NCBI RefSeq assembly: GCF_001701025.1
Contig: NZ_CP016793.1
Coordinates: forward strand, 4,092,001 to 4,156,000
Source of the DNA: Lentzea guizhouensis
Lineage (GTDB): Bacteria > Actinomycetota > Actinomycetes > Mycobacteriales > Pseudonocardiaceae
DNA length: 64,000 nucleotides
Direction: 5' to 3'
The position numbers and the translations under genes are program-made. How positions within the stretch are numbered: position 1 is the stretch's first letter; the number at the start of each line of letters is the position of its first letter. Of the stretch, positions 1 through 8,447 are shown piece after piece. Under the pieces are notes generated by a model, which had not been told where the DNA came from, did not search any database, and saw only the letters and a list, made by a program, of their open reading frames with translations.

Positions 1-153
1 GCGGGCATGTGCTTCATGTTCGGCGCCAGCGAGGAACAGGTCCGGCACGCGCTCGGCCTCGTCGCCGGGAACGGCTGGGACGAGGCCGAGCGGGACGAGG
101 AGCCGGGTTACGCCTTGCACTCCAGCAACGTCTGCGTGGAGCTGCCGTCGTAG
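1..153 (+). CDS. C-terminal end of an unidentified protein, cut by the window edge
   Basis: Frame 1 is open from the window edge to a TAG at 151-153, giving about 50 residues of the C-terminus of a protein that starts outside the window. Nearly every third codon position over the first 40 codons is G or C, as in the confirmed genes here, so the frame is probably coding. The piece beginning AGMCFMFGASEEQVRHALGL matches no family I recognise. Its last 46 bases overlap the 3' end of the convergent glycosyltransferase gene, so the real arrangement is two converging genes with overlapping tails. Confidence 0.45.
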   Translation, partial: AGMCFMFGASEEQVRHALGLVAGNGWDEAERDEEPGYALHSSNVCVELPS

Positions 154-2162
154 AGCGCCGGGTCGACGGCGGTGCAGTGTTGCGTGATCCACTCCTGGCG
201 GCCGTTGTCCGTGCCGCCGGGACCGCGCATGCCCGTGCCGCCGGCGTTGCCGAGCACGAACTTCAGCTCGCCCTCGCTCACCCACGCCTGCAGCTGACCG
301 ACTGACGGGGCGTTGTCCGAACCGGAGAACCCGCCCATGCCGATGACGACCTCGTCGGAGCCCATGATGAACGGCGACGCCATCTGCGCGGAGCCCGCGA
401 CGGCGAGGGTGATCCCGGCGCCGCCGCTGTTCTTCTTGGCGTAGTCGAGGATCTTGCGCTGTTCGTCGGTGAGCTCACGGCCGCCGAACCCGGGACCGCC
501 CATCTGCTGGCCGCGGTTCGCCCGGCCGTTCGGCGCCTGCTGGGTCCCATCAGGTGCTTGCTGCCCGTCCGGTGCCTGCCGGCCGTTCGGAGGCGTCTGG
601 CCCGGTGTCCGGCCCGGCGCCTGCCCGTCGCGGAAGAACATCCCGCCACCACCATCAGCCGGACCGGCCGCCGGCATCACCCCGTTGCCGCTCGCCGTCG
701 CCGCCGTCGCGGTCGACCACACGGCGGGCACCAGCAGCACCGCCACCACCGCGGCGACCAGTCCGGCCCGGCGCAGCCCCAGCAGCAGCACGACGACCGC
801 CACCGCGGCCACCACGACAACCGCCCAGCGCGCCCACCCGTGCCACGACGTGTCCCGCGAGACCACCAGGAACGCCCACGCCGCCGTCACAGCGACCGAC
901 ACCGGCAGCAGGAACCGCACGAAGCTCCTGGCCCGCCAGAACATCACCAGGCCGGCGGCGCTGATCGCGGCCACGGCCGGCGCGAGCATCGTCGTGTAGT
1001 ACGGGTGGAAGATGCCCTGCGCGAAGCTGAACACCACCATCGTCACCAACAGCCAGCTGCCCCACATGAACCAGCCCGCGCGCTCGGCCGCGTCACCGGG
1101 GACCTTCGCCCGCCGGCGCAACACGCCACCCGCGGTCATCACGACGAGCACCAGCAGCGACAACGGCAGCAACCACGAGATCTGCCCGCCGACCGCGCTG
1201 TCGAACATCCGCGTCGCACCGGCCTGACCACCGAACATCGCCCCGCCACCGGGCCCGGAGACCTCCATGCCCGCCGGCGGCTGACCGATCATCCGCTCAC
1301 CGCCACCGCCCCGGTTGCCGCTGCCGCCGAACACCCGGCCCAGGCCGTTGTAGCCGATGATCAGATCCCACGCGCCACCGTCGGCCGACCCGCCGATGTA
1401 CGGCTTCGAGCCGGGCCAGAACGCGTGCAGCGCCACCCACCAGAACGACGACACGACCAGCACCCCAGCAGCCGCGGCCAGGTCAGCGATCCGCCGCTTC
1501 AACGGCGAGTTCGACGCCACAAGGTAAGCCAGCGCGAAGCCCGGCACCACGATCCACGCCTGCAGCATCTTCGTCAGGAACCCGCAGCCGATGAAGAAGG
1601 CGCACCACAGCAACCACTTCGTCCGCACCCGGCTCTCGGCGGCCTGCACCGACCGCGTGAACGCGTAAGCCGCCGCGACCAGCATCAGCACCAGCAACGT
1701 GTCCGGGTTGTTGTCCCGGTTGATCGCCACCGTGATCGGGGTCAGCGTGAAGATCAACGCCGCGAGCAGCGCCACCTTCTCGTCCGCCCACCGCCGGACC
1801 GTGCGGTGCAGCAGGAACACCGCCGCGACGCCCTCGACGACCTGCGGCAGCAGCACCGCCCAGCCGTGGAACCCGAAGAGCCACACGGAGACCGCCTGCG
1901 GCCACAACGCCATCGGCGGCTTGTCGACCGTCACCACCCCGGCCGGGTCGAACGACCCGAACAGGAAGTTCGTGAACGACGTCGACATCGACTTCGCGGC
2001 GGCCGCGTAGTAGGAGTTGCCCACCTGGCCCGCGCCGATCTGCCACACGTACAGCGCACCGGCGGCCACGCAGATCGCCGCGAGCGCCCAGGCCGGCCAC
2101 CGCGCCGGTCGGGTTTCGGCAGGCGTGGCAACGGGTGCGGCCACCTCGACAGCGGCGGTCAT
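108..2162 (-). CDS. GT39 / ArnT-like membrane mannosyl- or glycosyltransferase
   Basis: A 684-residue integral membrane protein of the GT39/ArnT superfamily, which moves sugar from a polyprenyl-phosphate donor to an extracytoplasmic acceptor. A first membrane span (about residues 18-37) is followed by a loop with the Asp-containing motif VTVDKPPMALWPQAV, the place of the essential Asp in this superfamily, and then about ten more hydrophobic spans. Past about residue 500 the protein is soluble: a low-complexity Pro/Gln/Gly/Asn linker with a repeated QAPDG unit, then a small extracytoplasmic C-terminal domain. The ATG at 2162 overlaps the TGA of the GT2/GtrA gene (ATGA), so the two are translationally coupled; that partner probably makes the polyprenyl-sugar donor. 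The acceptor cannot be read from sequence. Confidence 0.85.
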   Translation of the reverse strand: MTAAVEVAAPVATPAETRPARWPAWALAAICVAAGALYVWQIGAGQVGNSYYAAAAKSMSTSFTNFLFGSFDPAGVVTVDKPPMALWPQAVSVWLFGFHGWAVLLPQVVEGVAAVFLLHRTVRRWADEKVALLAALIFTLTPITVAINRDNNPDTLLVLMLVAAAYAFTRSVQAAESRVRTKWLLWCAFFIGCGFLTKMLQAWIVVPGFALAYLVASNSPLKRRIADLAAAAGVLVVSSFWWVALHAFWPGSKPYIGGSADGGAWDLIIGYNGLGRVFGGSGNRGGGGERMIGQPPAGMEVSGPGGGAMFGGQAGATRMFDSAVGGQISWLLPLSLLVLVVMTAGGVLRRRAKVPGDAAERAGWFMWGSWLLVTMVVFSFAQGIFHPYYTTMLAPAVAAISAAGLVMFWRARSFVRFLLPVSVAVTAAWAFLVVSRDTSWHGWARWAVVVVAAVAVVVLLLGLRRAGLVAAVVAVLLVPAVWSTATAATASGNGVMPAAGPADGGGGMFFRDGQAPGRTPGQTPPNGRQAPDGQQAPDGTQQAPNGRANRGQQMGGPGFGGRELTDEQRKILDYAKKNSGGAGITLAVAGSAQMASPFIMGSDEVVIGMGGFSGSDNAPSVGQLQAWVSEGELKFVLGNAGGTGMRGPGGTDNGRQEWITQHCTAVDPALYDGSSTQTLLECKA

Positions 2163-3403
2163 GCTGGTTCCTTTCGGTCGTCCCGGCGGAACACCCAGCT
2201 CCGCAACAGGAAGAAACGTCCCGCCGTGCCGAACGCCGACGAGCCGAGCAGCACCGCCAGCTCCAGCAGGCGGGACGGGTCTGGTTCGGCCGCGTGCAAC
2301 ACGAGCAAAGCGGCCGAGGTGAACGCGTAGTAGAGGCCGAACACCACGAACCCCTGCAGATGGGTCTTGCCGCGGGCGGTGTTGCGGGCCGTGAAGGTGA
2401 AGCGCCGGTTGGCCTCCGTGTTGAACAGGGTGGTGATCACGAGCGCCAGCAGGTTCGCCGTCAGCACCGGCCACCACGTGCGGAAGACGCCGTACAGCGC
2501 CAAGTTCGCGAGCGTCGACACGACACCGATCACCGCGAACGACAGCACCTGCCAGGACAGCCCGCCCTCGCTGCGGCTCAGCACCGCGTCGGGGTGGATC
2601 GCCCGCGGCTCCGGGCGCCGCGGCAGGTCCGGCACGCGCGCGGTGCCGTTCGCCTTGGCCTTCGCCACCCGGACCAGCCCCAACACGTCGTCGAGCGCGG
2701 TGCCGAGGACGTCGACCCGGCTGTCCACGTCCTCGACCCAGTCGACCGGCACCTCGTGCACCCGCAAGCCGTTGTGCTCGGCCAGGAGCAGCAGTTCGGT
2801 GTTGAAGAACCACGCGTCGTCGCCCGCCCGTTCGAGCAACGGCCGGACCACCTCCAGCCGGGCTGCCTTGAAACCGCACTGGGCATCGCTGAACCGAGCG
2901 CCGTGCGTGAGCCGGATCAACGCGTTGTAGGCGCGCGACACGAGCTCGCGGCGTGGTCCGCGCACGGTCCGCGAACCTGGCGCCAGCCGGGAGCCGATCG
3001 CGAGGTCGGAGTGACCGTTGACCAGCGGCGCGACCAGCGGCAGCAGGCCGTCCAGCCCGGTGGAGAGGTCGACGTCCATGTACACGACCACGTCCGCCTC
3101 GCTGGCGCCCCACGACTCCTTCAGCGCGAGCCCGCGGCCCTTGCGGTCGAGGTGGTGCACGCGCACCCGGTCGTACCGCTGGGCCAGGTCGTGCGCGGTG
3201 GCCAGGGTCGCGTCGGTGCTCGCGTTGTCGACGACCACGATCGACCAGTCGAACGGGAACTGCTCGCGCAGGAACGCGTGCAGCACCTCGACGCACCCCG
3301 GCAGCGCGCGTTCCTCGTTGTGGACGGGGATCATGACGTCCACGGCCGTCGTGGTTCTCCCGTCACGGCGCCGCACCGGGGCTGGCGCTGGGCTGACCGC
3401 CAT
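2159..3403 (-). CDS. Bifunctional GT2 glycosyltransferase / GtrA-like protein
   Basis: A 414-residue protein with two parts. Residues about 20-250 are a GT-A glycosyltransferase of the DPM1/DPG-synthase type, which charges polyprenyl phosphate with a sugar: VDVMIPVHNEE at the nucleotide-binding start, VVVDNASTD, and the metal-binding YMDVDLSTG. Residues about 285-405 are a GtrA-like four-helix membrane domain, a family thought to help flip the polyprenyl-linked sugar. This fusion is common next to ArnT-like genes in actinobacteria, and the next gene starts inside its stop codon. The gene is divergent from the response-regulator gene across a 153-base gap, so the two-component system is a plausible regulator (inference). 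Confidence 0.87.
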   Translation of the reverse strand: MAVSPAPAPVRRRDGRTTTAVDVMIPVHNEERALPGCVEVLHAFLREQFPFDWSIVVVDNASTDATLATAHDLAQRYDRVRVHHLDRKGRGLALKESWGASEADVVVYMDVDLSTGLDGLLPLVAPLVNGHSDLAIGSRLAPGSRTVRGPRRELVSRAYNALIRLTHGARFSDAQCGFKAARLEVVRPLLERAGDDAWFFNTELLLLAEHNGLRVHEVPVDWVEDVDSRVDVLGTALDDVLGLVRVAKAKANGTARVPDLPRRPEPRAIHPDAVLSRSEGGLSWQVLSFAVIGVVSTLANLALYGVFRTWWPVLTANLLALVITTLFNTEANRRFTFTARNTARGKTHLQGFVVFGLYYAFTSAALLVLHAAEPDPSRLLELAVLLGSSAFGTAGRFFLLRSWVFRRDDRKEPA

Positions 3404-3488
3404 CTGCTCTCCGTTCCACAGTGGACACTTTGCGTCGTTCCGCGGTCCAGGTTTCCGGTGCGGTCGTGAGAACGTCCTTGGCTTCTGC

Positions 3489-3549
3489 TGAGAGATTCGT
3501 GAGAGCCCGCGTGCTCACACAGCGGGCTCACAGACTCCGGCCCTACCGT
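3489..3549 (+). promoter_or_regulatory. Direct repeats and -10-like element before the response-regulator gene
   Basis: Two copies of TGAGAG start at 3489 and 3500, an 11-base period typical of tandem OmpR-family binding sites. Two copies of GCTCACA start at 3513 and 3526. A -10-like TACCGT lies at 3544-3549, seven bases before the ATG at 3557, which suggests a leaderless transcript. The repeats sit in the divergent gap and could serve autoregulation as well as control of the glycosyltransferase pair. Confidence 0.4.
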
Positions 3550-3556
3550 CGCTGTC

Positions 3557-4222
3557 ATGCGACTGCTGGTGGTGGACGACGACCCGGACGTGCGGGACAG
3601 CCTGCGGCGCAGCCTGGAGTTCGAGGGCTACGAGGTCACCACCGCCGCGGACGGCGCGGAGGCGTTGCGCCGGCTCACCGGTGTGGACCTCGCGATCCTC
3701 GACCTGATGATGCCGGTGCTGGACGGGTCGGAGGCCTGCCGCCGGTTGCGCGCGGCCGGCGAGCGGTTGCCGGTGCTGATGCTCACGGCGCGCGATGCGT
3801 TGGGGGACAGGGTGACCGGCCTGGACGCCGGTGCCGACGACTACCTCGTCAAGCCGTTCGCGCTGGAGGAGCTGCTGGCCCGCGTGCGCGCGTTGCTCAA
3901 GCAGAACCGCCGCCGAGCCGCGCCGTCGCCGCTGCAGTTCGCCGATCTGCGGATGGACCCCGTCGAACGCGCGGTCTGCCGCGGCGGCGGCAGGCTCGAC
4001 CTGACGCCGACCGAGTTCGACCTGCTCGAGGTGTTCCTCGCCCATCCCGGCCGGTTGCTCACCAAGCAGCACCTCAAGCACGCCGTGTGGGGCCACGACC
4101 ACGGCACCAACAACCTCGACGTGTACATCGGCTACCTGCGCCGCAAGACCGAGGCCGGTGGTCGCCCCCGGCTGCTGCACACCGTGCGCGGCATGGGTTT
4201 CATCCTCCGCGAGACGTCGTGA
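3557..4222 (+). CDS. OmpR/PhoB-family response regulator
   Basis: A 221-residue response regulator. The receiver domain (residues 1-115) shows the acidic pocket VVDDDPD, the phospho-acceptor Asp at about residue 49 ([12 protein letters not shown]), the switch Thr in MLTARD and the conserved Lys in DDYLVKPFA. The C-terminal winged helix (about residues 128-221) has [33 protein letters not shown] and RGMGFIL, diagnostic of the Trans_reg_C domain. The stop overlaps the GTG of the kinase gene (GTGA), so the pair is made as an operon. Closest in architecture to MprA/TcrA regulators of actinobacterial envelope stress; the signal is unknown. Confidence 0.92.
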   Translation: MRLLVVDDDPDVRDSLRRSLEFEGYEVTTAADGAEALRRLTGVDLAILDLMMPVLDGSEACRRLRAAGERLPVLMLTARDALGDRVTGLDAGADDYLVKPFALEELLARVRALLKQNRRRAAPSPLQFADLRMDPVERAVCRGGGRLDLTPTEFDLLEVFLAHPGRLLTKQHLKHAVWGHDHGTNNLDVYIGYLRRKTEAGGRPRLLHTVRGMGFILRETS

Positions 4223-5580
4223 AGGGGCCCGTGCTGCTGCGCAGCAAGCTCGCGGTCATCACCGCGTGCGTGGTCGCTGTCGCGATCGCGGGCATCAGCG
4301 TCGTCACGTGGCTGGTCACCGAGCACAACCTCCGTTCGCAGCTCGACAAGTCGCTGATGGCGAGCCTGCCGCCGCCGGTGCGCCTGCCGCCGCATCCCGG
4401 CGAGATCCGTGTGTTCAAGCTGCGCTGCGACGAAGGCGTGCCTGGTCAGGGGCTGCAGCAGGTGCTCCAGGGCATCCAGGAGCTCCGGCCGGACGGCACC
4501 AGCTGCGCGCCACCCGGCGTCGACCCGGTCGTCACCACCACCGCCGACCTGCAGACGCCGACCACGACGTTCCGCGACGGCGTGACCAGCTCAGGAGCCT
4601 CGGCACGGGTGCTGCTGCAGCCGCTGGACAACGGCAACGTGCTGGTGCTCAGCCGCAGCCTCGCCGAGGTCGACGGCACCCTCGCCACGCTCGCCGGTGT
4701 GCTCGTGAGCGTCTCCCTGCTGGGGGCGTTGCTGGTCGCCGCAGGTGGCCTGTGGCTCACGAGGCGCGCGCTCGCACCGATGGAACGCCTTACGGAAACG
4801 GCCGAGCACATAGCCCGCACCGAGGACCTGACGACGCCGGTCACCGTGTCGGGTCAGGACGACGTGGGGCGGCTCGGCCGGGCGTTCACCGCGATGACCG
4901 CCGCGCTGGCCGAGTCCCGCCGCCGCCAGCGCGACCTGGTCAACGACGCCGCGCACGAGCTGCGCACGCCGTTGACCAGCCTGCGCACCAACATCGACCT
5001 GCTGGTGCGCGCCGAGCACACCGGTCGCGAGCTGCCGGACCGCGGTGAGGTCCTGGACCGGGTGCAGGCCCAGAGCCGGGAGTTCGGCGACCTGGTCAAC
5101 GAGCTCGTCGTGCTCGCGCGCGACGACCGCGAGCTGGCCCGCGAGCCCGTCGAGGTGGCCGCGGTCGTCGACCGAGCGGTGCGGCGCGCCCGCAGCCGGG
5201 CCCACGACCACGTCTTCGACGTCGAACGCGCCGAGTGGTCGGTGCTCGGCGACGCCGGCGCGTTGGAACGCAGCGTGCTGAACCTGCTGGACAACGCGGT
5301 GAAGTTCGGACCGGCCGGGTCGATCATCACCGTGCGGTCGCGGCCGGGCTGGCTCACCGTCACCGACGAGGGGCCCGGACTGCCCGTGGAGCACCGGAAA
5401 GCGGCCTTCGAACGGTTCTGGCGCGCTCCTGGCGCGCGGGGCCTGCCCGGTTCCGGCCTGGGGCTGGCGATCGTGGCGGACATCGTCGCCGGGCACGGCG
5501 GATCGGTCCGGTTCGTGCCCGGCGGACGTGGCGCCTCGGTGCGCGTCGAGCTGCCGCCGCGGTGCCCCGGTGGTGCGTGA
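4219..5580 (+). CDS. Membrane sensor histidine kinase (MprB/TcrY-like)
   Basis: A 453-residue HisKA-type sensor kinase, cognate to the regulator just upstream. The GTG start is chosen because it overlaps the regulator stop and is followed at once by the first membrane span (about residues 8-33). An extracytoplasmic sensor of about 115 residues follows, then a second span (154-176), a HAMP linker, the H-box [12 protein letters not shown] with the phosphorylated His at residue 246, the N-box [10 protein letters not shown], and the ATP-lid boxes DEGPGLP and GSGLGLAI. All catalytic motifs are intact. The sensor domain has two cysteines (in LRCDEG and TSCAPP) that could form a disulfide. No known sensor fold recognised. 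Confidence 0.9.
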   Translation: MKGPVLLRSKLAVITACVVAVAIAGISVVTWLVTEHNLRSQLDKSLMASLPPPVRLPPHPGEIRVFKLRCDEGVPGQGLQQVLQGIQELRPDGTSCAPPGVDPVVTTTADLQTPTTTFRDGVTSSGASARVLLQPLDNGNVLVLSRSLAEVDGTLATLAGVLVSVSLLGALLVAAGGLWLTRRALAPMERLTETAEHIARTEDLTTPVTVSGQDDVGRLGRAFTAMTAALAESRRRQRDLVNDAAHELRTPLTSLRTNIDLLVRAEHTGRELPDRGEVLDRVQAQSREFGDLVNELVVLARDDRELAREPVEVAAVVDRAVRRARSRAHDHVFDVERAEWSVLGDAGALERSVLNLLDNAVKFGPAGSIITVRSRPGWLTVTDEGPGLPVEHRKAAFERFWRAPGARGLPGSGLGLAIVADIVAGHGGSVRFVPGGRGASVRVELPPRCPGGA

Positions 5581-5602
5581 GACCTGCGGGTATCGTAGGG
5601 CC

Positions 5603-6160
5603 GTGGCTGGGACACGGGACGCGAAGCAGCGCGTCATGGACGCGACGGTCGAGCTGATCCGCGAGGGCGGTCTGCGGGCCGCCGCTCCCGCCGCGATCGC
5701 CGAACGGGCCGGCGCGGGCAAGATGTCGCTCTACCGGCACTTCGACGGCAAGGACGACCTGGTGGCCGAGGCGTTGAAGGACTACCTGCCCCAGCAGCTC
5801 GCGTTGCTGCTGGGCCCGTGGGACGCCCCCGACCCCAGGCAGCGCATCCTCGACGTGTTCGACCGCCTTGCGCGCGTTGCCGACAACGGCACCATCAAAG
5901 CGTGTGTGTACGTCACCACACGCCTGGAGGCCGCGGACGCATCGCATCCGGCGGCGCCGTTGGCCGTTACGTACAAGAACAACGTCGTGAAGGCCTTCAC
6001 GGACGCGTTGGCCGAGATGGGTCATGCCGATCCTGAGACGACTGGACGCATGATCGCCATGCAGGTCGACGCGGCTGTCGTGCACGCGATCGTCTACGGC
6101 AACGCACGGCCCGTGCACGATGCACGCCGCATCGTGGAGATGCTGCTCAATACGGCCTGA
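5603..6160 (+). CDS. TetR/AcrR-family transcriptional repressor
   Basis: A 185-residue TetR-family regulator. The N-terminal helix-turn-helix runs from about residue 5 to 50 (AERAGAGKMSLYRHFDGKDDLV), with the typical recognition-helix YRHF; the rest is an all-helical ligand-binding domain. The GTG at 5603 is preferred over an upstream in-frame ATG inside the kinase gene because a -10-like TATCGT sits six bases before it, suggesting a leaderless message, and because the family starts about 10 residues before the first HTH helix. It converges with the dehydrogenase gene and overlaps its 3' end by 14 bases. That neighbour has a double palindrome in its promoter and is the obvious candidate target. 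Confidence 0.88.
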   Translation: MAGTRDAKQRVMDATVELIREGGLRAAAPAAIAERAGAGKMSLYRHFDGKDDLVAEALKDYLPQQLALLLGPWDAPDPRQRILDVFDRLARVADNGTIKACVYVTTRLEAADASHPAAPLAVTYKNNVVKAFTDALAEMGHADPETTGRMIAMQVDAAVVHAIVYGNARPVHDARRIVEMLLNTA

Positions 6161-6848
6161 CCGCCAGCACGTCCTCGATGGCGCCGGACAACGCCGCCCG
6201 CGTGTCCGTGGTGAACCGGTCGGCGAGCACCTCGGTGCGGTCCTCCAGCAACGCCTTGACCGTCTGCGCGGCGAGGTCCTCCGCGGTGATCTTCGGTGCG
6301 GTGACCGCCGCGCTGAACTCCGTGTCCACGAAGCCGGAGTGCACGCCGACGACCAGGGTCTGCGGCAGGCCGACGCGGAGCGCGTTCGTCAACGACCACG
6401 CCGCCGCCTTCGACGCGGCGTAACCGGGCATGGTCCCCGACGTCCACCACGAGGCCACTGACAGCACGTTGACGAGCGCGCCGCCGCCGTTGCGGGAGAG
6501 CGTCGGAGCGAACGCGCGCGCTACCTCCCACGGCCCGAACACGTTGGTTTCCATGACTTCCCGCGCGACGCTCAGCGGCCCGTTGAGCAGCTGTGCCTCA
6601 ACGCCGCTCATGCCGGCGTTGTTGACCACGATCGTCACGTCCTGTGCGAGCTCGGCGGCCTTGGCGATGTCGTCGGGGTTGGTGACGTCGAGCTTGACCG
6701 GGGTGAGCCGCGGGTCGGTGACCGTCTCGGGCCTGCGGACGGCCGCGTACACCTTGGTGGCGCCGTTCTCCAGCAGTGCCAACGCGATCGCGTGGCCGAT
6801 GCCGCGGTTCGCCCCGGTCACCAACGCGACGGATCCCTCGATCTGCAT
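6147..6848 (-). CDS. Short-chain dehydrogenase/reductase (classical SDR)
   Basis: A 233-residue NAD(P)-dependent oxidoreductase. The Rossmann motif TGANRGIG is at residues 11-18, the structural NNAG at 76-79, the catalytic Ser near 130-133 and the YxxxK pair at Tyr143/Lys147. R38/R39 after the second strand (AVRRPE) suggests NADP preference. ATG 6848 is favoured over ATG 6863 because AAGGG lies seven bases upstream of it. The substrate cannot be read. It faces the TetR gene tail to tail, and two adjacent palindromes just upstream indicate repressor control. Confidence 0.88.
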   Translation of the reverse strand: MQIEGSVALVTGANRGIGHAIALALLENGATKVYAAVRRPETVTDPRLTPVKLDVTNPDDIAKAAELAQDVTIVVNNAGMSGVEAQLLNGPLSVAREVMETNVFGPWEVARAFAPTLSRNGGGALVNVLSVASWWTSGTMPGYAASKAAAWSLTNALRVGLPQTLVVGVHSGFVDTEFSAAVTAPKITAEDLAAQTVKALLEDRTEVLADRFTTDTRAALSGAIEDVLAVRPY

Positions 6849-6875
6849 GGTCGTACCCTTCATGAGGCAGGCTTA

Positions 6876-6912
6876 TGAGACCTCAAGGTCTCGTGAGACC
6901 TGAAGGTATCAC
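6876..6912 (-). promoter_or_regulatory. Tandem palindromic operator upstream of the SDR gene
   Basis: Two palindromes lie end to end. GAGACCT-CA-AGGTCTC (6877-6892) is a perfect 7+7 inverted repeat, and GTGAGACCT-GA-AGGTATCAC (6893-6912) is a 9+9 repeat with one mismatched pair. Their centres are 18 bases apart, so both also form an 18-base direct repeat (TGAGACCT.AAGGT.TC). The block ends about 30 bases before the chosen start codon. This is the geometry of a repressor binding two dimers side by side, as in several TetR-family operators. Confidence 0.7.
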
Positions 6913-6923
6913 AAGCTCGTGCG

Positions 6924-8384
6924 TCAGTAGCGGTACGGGATGCGTGCCAGGGGTTCGACGAGTTCGCGTTCCTCGTAGGAAAGGTGTGACAGCAGGGTGT
7001 CCGTGAGCACGTCGACCGCGGCTTGGAGGTCGACGATCTTGAGCGGGTCGGCGACCGTGGCCACCAATGCGGCGTCCACGCGTTCAAGCACGTCGTGGAT
7101 AACACGGTGTTCTTCGCTGAGACGGTCGAGCACGGGCCCAAGGCGTTCATCGCCCTTGCGCAGCTGCGGGTACAACGAACGGTCTTCGTGCGTGTGGTGG
7201 ATGGTGACCAGACGGCAGTAGCTCTCGCAGTACGCGCCCATCGCCCAGTTGTTCTGGCGCATGGTCATCGTGTTGATCTCGCTGCGGGCGGCGCCGACGC
7301 CGAGCGTGCCGTTCGCGACCTGCTGCACCAGTGAGCGGATCTTGGTCAGCTCCTGCCGCAGGTGGTCGTGCACGTCGATCAGCTGCCGGCTCAGCGCCGT
7401 GCCGGACCGCGAGTAGACGGCGTCGGCGGCCGGCGCGGGACCGGTCGGGCGCGCGGACTCGTCCCACAGTCGTTCCGCGGACAGCTGCGTGCCGTCGTCC
7501 GGCGTCGGGGTCACGCCCAGGCTGCTCGGAACCTGGTGGCGTGGCTGGTGTTCGGCGGTCACGAGCTCGCGCACGGCCGGAACGACCTCCTCGGCGAACC
7601 GCTTGAGCTCGTCGTCGTTGTCGACCATGAGGATGAAGCCGCTGATGCCGTGCGTGAGCGCCAGGTCGGCGAGCTGCTCGGCGGTGAGGTCGGCGGTGAT
7701 GTTGTAGAGCCGCCGGATGGCGCTGGGGGAGCGGCCCGCCTCGTGCGCGGCGTCGTCGATGATCCGGTTCATGGCGCCGAGCTGCTCCGGCGGCGCGTAC
7801 GGGCTCGACGGCAGCCACCCGTCGGCTTTCCGGCCGGTCAGCTGCAGCATCCGCTTCTTGTAGGCGCCGAGCCAGATGCCGATGTCGTGCGCGGGGAACG
7901 GGCCGGGGCGCGCGCCGTTGAGCGAGTAGTGCTTGCCGTGCAGGCGAAGGCCGCGCCCAGGTGTCCACAGTGCCCTGATCACGTCGATGGCCTCGTCGAG
8001 CGCCTCGACGGACTCCGGTGGTGTGCGGTGCGGGCCGTCCATGGCCGCGATGGCGTCCCAGAACGCCCCGGCGCCGAGTCCCAGCTCCACGCGCCCGCCG
8101 GTGATGAGGTCCAGACTCGCCGCAGCGCGCGCAAGGACCGCCGGTGGCCTGAGGGGGAGATTCGCGACGTTGGGGAACACGCGCACGTTGCTCGTTGCCG
8201 CCGCGAGCACCGACAAGGACGTCCACGTGTCGAGGTGCGTCGCGTTGTACGGGTGGTCCTGGAGGCTGACCAGGTCGAGTCCGAGCACGTCAGCGGCCTG
8301 CGCGAGCCGCAACGTGTCGCTGAACCGCTCCGCGGCGGGCGGCAGGAACACGCCGAACTCGAGCGGGTGGCCGTAATCTGTCAT
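6924..8384 (-). CDS. LLM-class flavin-dependent oxidoreductase fused to a hemerythrin domain
   Basis: A 486-residue two-domain protein. Residues 1 to about 270 are a luciferase-like (bacterial luciferase/F420-type) TIM barrel: FGVFLPPAAERF, SLQDHPYN, FPNVANLPLRPPAVLARAAA, GGRVELGLGAG. About 55 residues of linker lead to a hemerythrin-like four-helix bundle (about 330-486) with putative iron ligands in DVHDHLRQEL, IHHTHEDRSLYPQL, EEHRVIHDVL and LLSHLSYEERELVEPL. The frame is continuous, so this is a true fusion. The ATG at 8384 has a CATACT -10 six bases upstream and TTTACA 16 bases before that, implying a leaderless message. Divergent from a MarR gene. The diiron domain may sense or supply O2 for the flavin reaction (inference). 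Confidence 0.85.
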   Translation of the reverse strand: MTDYGHPLEFGVFLPPAAERFSDTLRLAQAADVLGLDLVSLQDHPYNATHLDTWTSLSVLAAATSNVRVFPNVANLPLRPPAVLARAAASLDLITGGRVELGLGAGAFWDAIAAMDGPHRTPPESVEALDEAIDVIRALWTPGRGLRLHGKHYSLNGARPGPFPAHDIGIWLGAYKKRMLQLTGRKADGWLPSSPYAPPEQLGAMNRIIDDAAHEAGRSPSAIRRLYNITADLTAEQLADLALTHGISGFILMVDNDDELKRFAEEVVPAVRELVTAEHQPRHQVPSSLGVTPTPDDGTQLSAERLWDESARPTGPAPAADAVYSRSGTALSRQLIDVHDHLRQELTKIRSLVQQVANGTLGVGAARSEINTMTMRQNNWAMGAYCESYCRLVTIHHTHEDRSLYPQLRKGDERLGPVLDRLSEEHRVIHDVLERVDAALVATVADPLKIVDLQAAVDVLTDTLLSHLSYEERELVEPLARIPYRY

Positions 8385-8390
8385 GCCGAA

Positions 8391-8440
8391 AGTATGCCAT
8401 GCAGATGTTCTGTGTAAAGACGTTCTGTTCGGGCTACTAT
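8391..8440. promoter_or_regulatory. Divergent LLM/MarR promoter region with direct repeats
   Basis: The 63-base gap holds, for the minus-strand gene, TTTACA (reverse complement 8413-8418), 16 bases and CATACT (reverse complement 8391-8396), six bases from its start. For the plus-strand gene, TACTAT at 8435-8440 lies seven bases before the GTG. Two direct repeats AGA(T/C)GTTCTGT at 8403-8413 and 8418-8428, 15 bases apart, overlap or adjoin these elements and are candidate binding sites for the MarR protein. Confidence 0.5.
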
Positions 8441-8447
8441 TGGTCGG

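Noticed and set aside
558..2330. A 590-codon plus-strand frame over the GT39 gene
   Set aside because: Arg/His/Pro-rich shadow of the membrane protein on the other strand.
5528..5602. Upstream ATG extending the TetR protein by 25 residues
   Set aside because: It lies inside the kinase gene, gives an Arg/Cys-rich leader unlike the family, and the GTG at 5603 has a promoter-like element in place.
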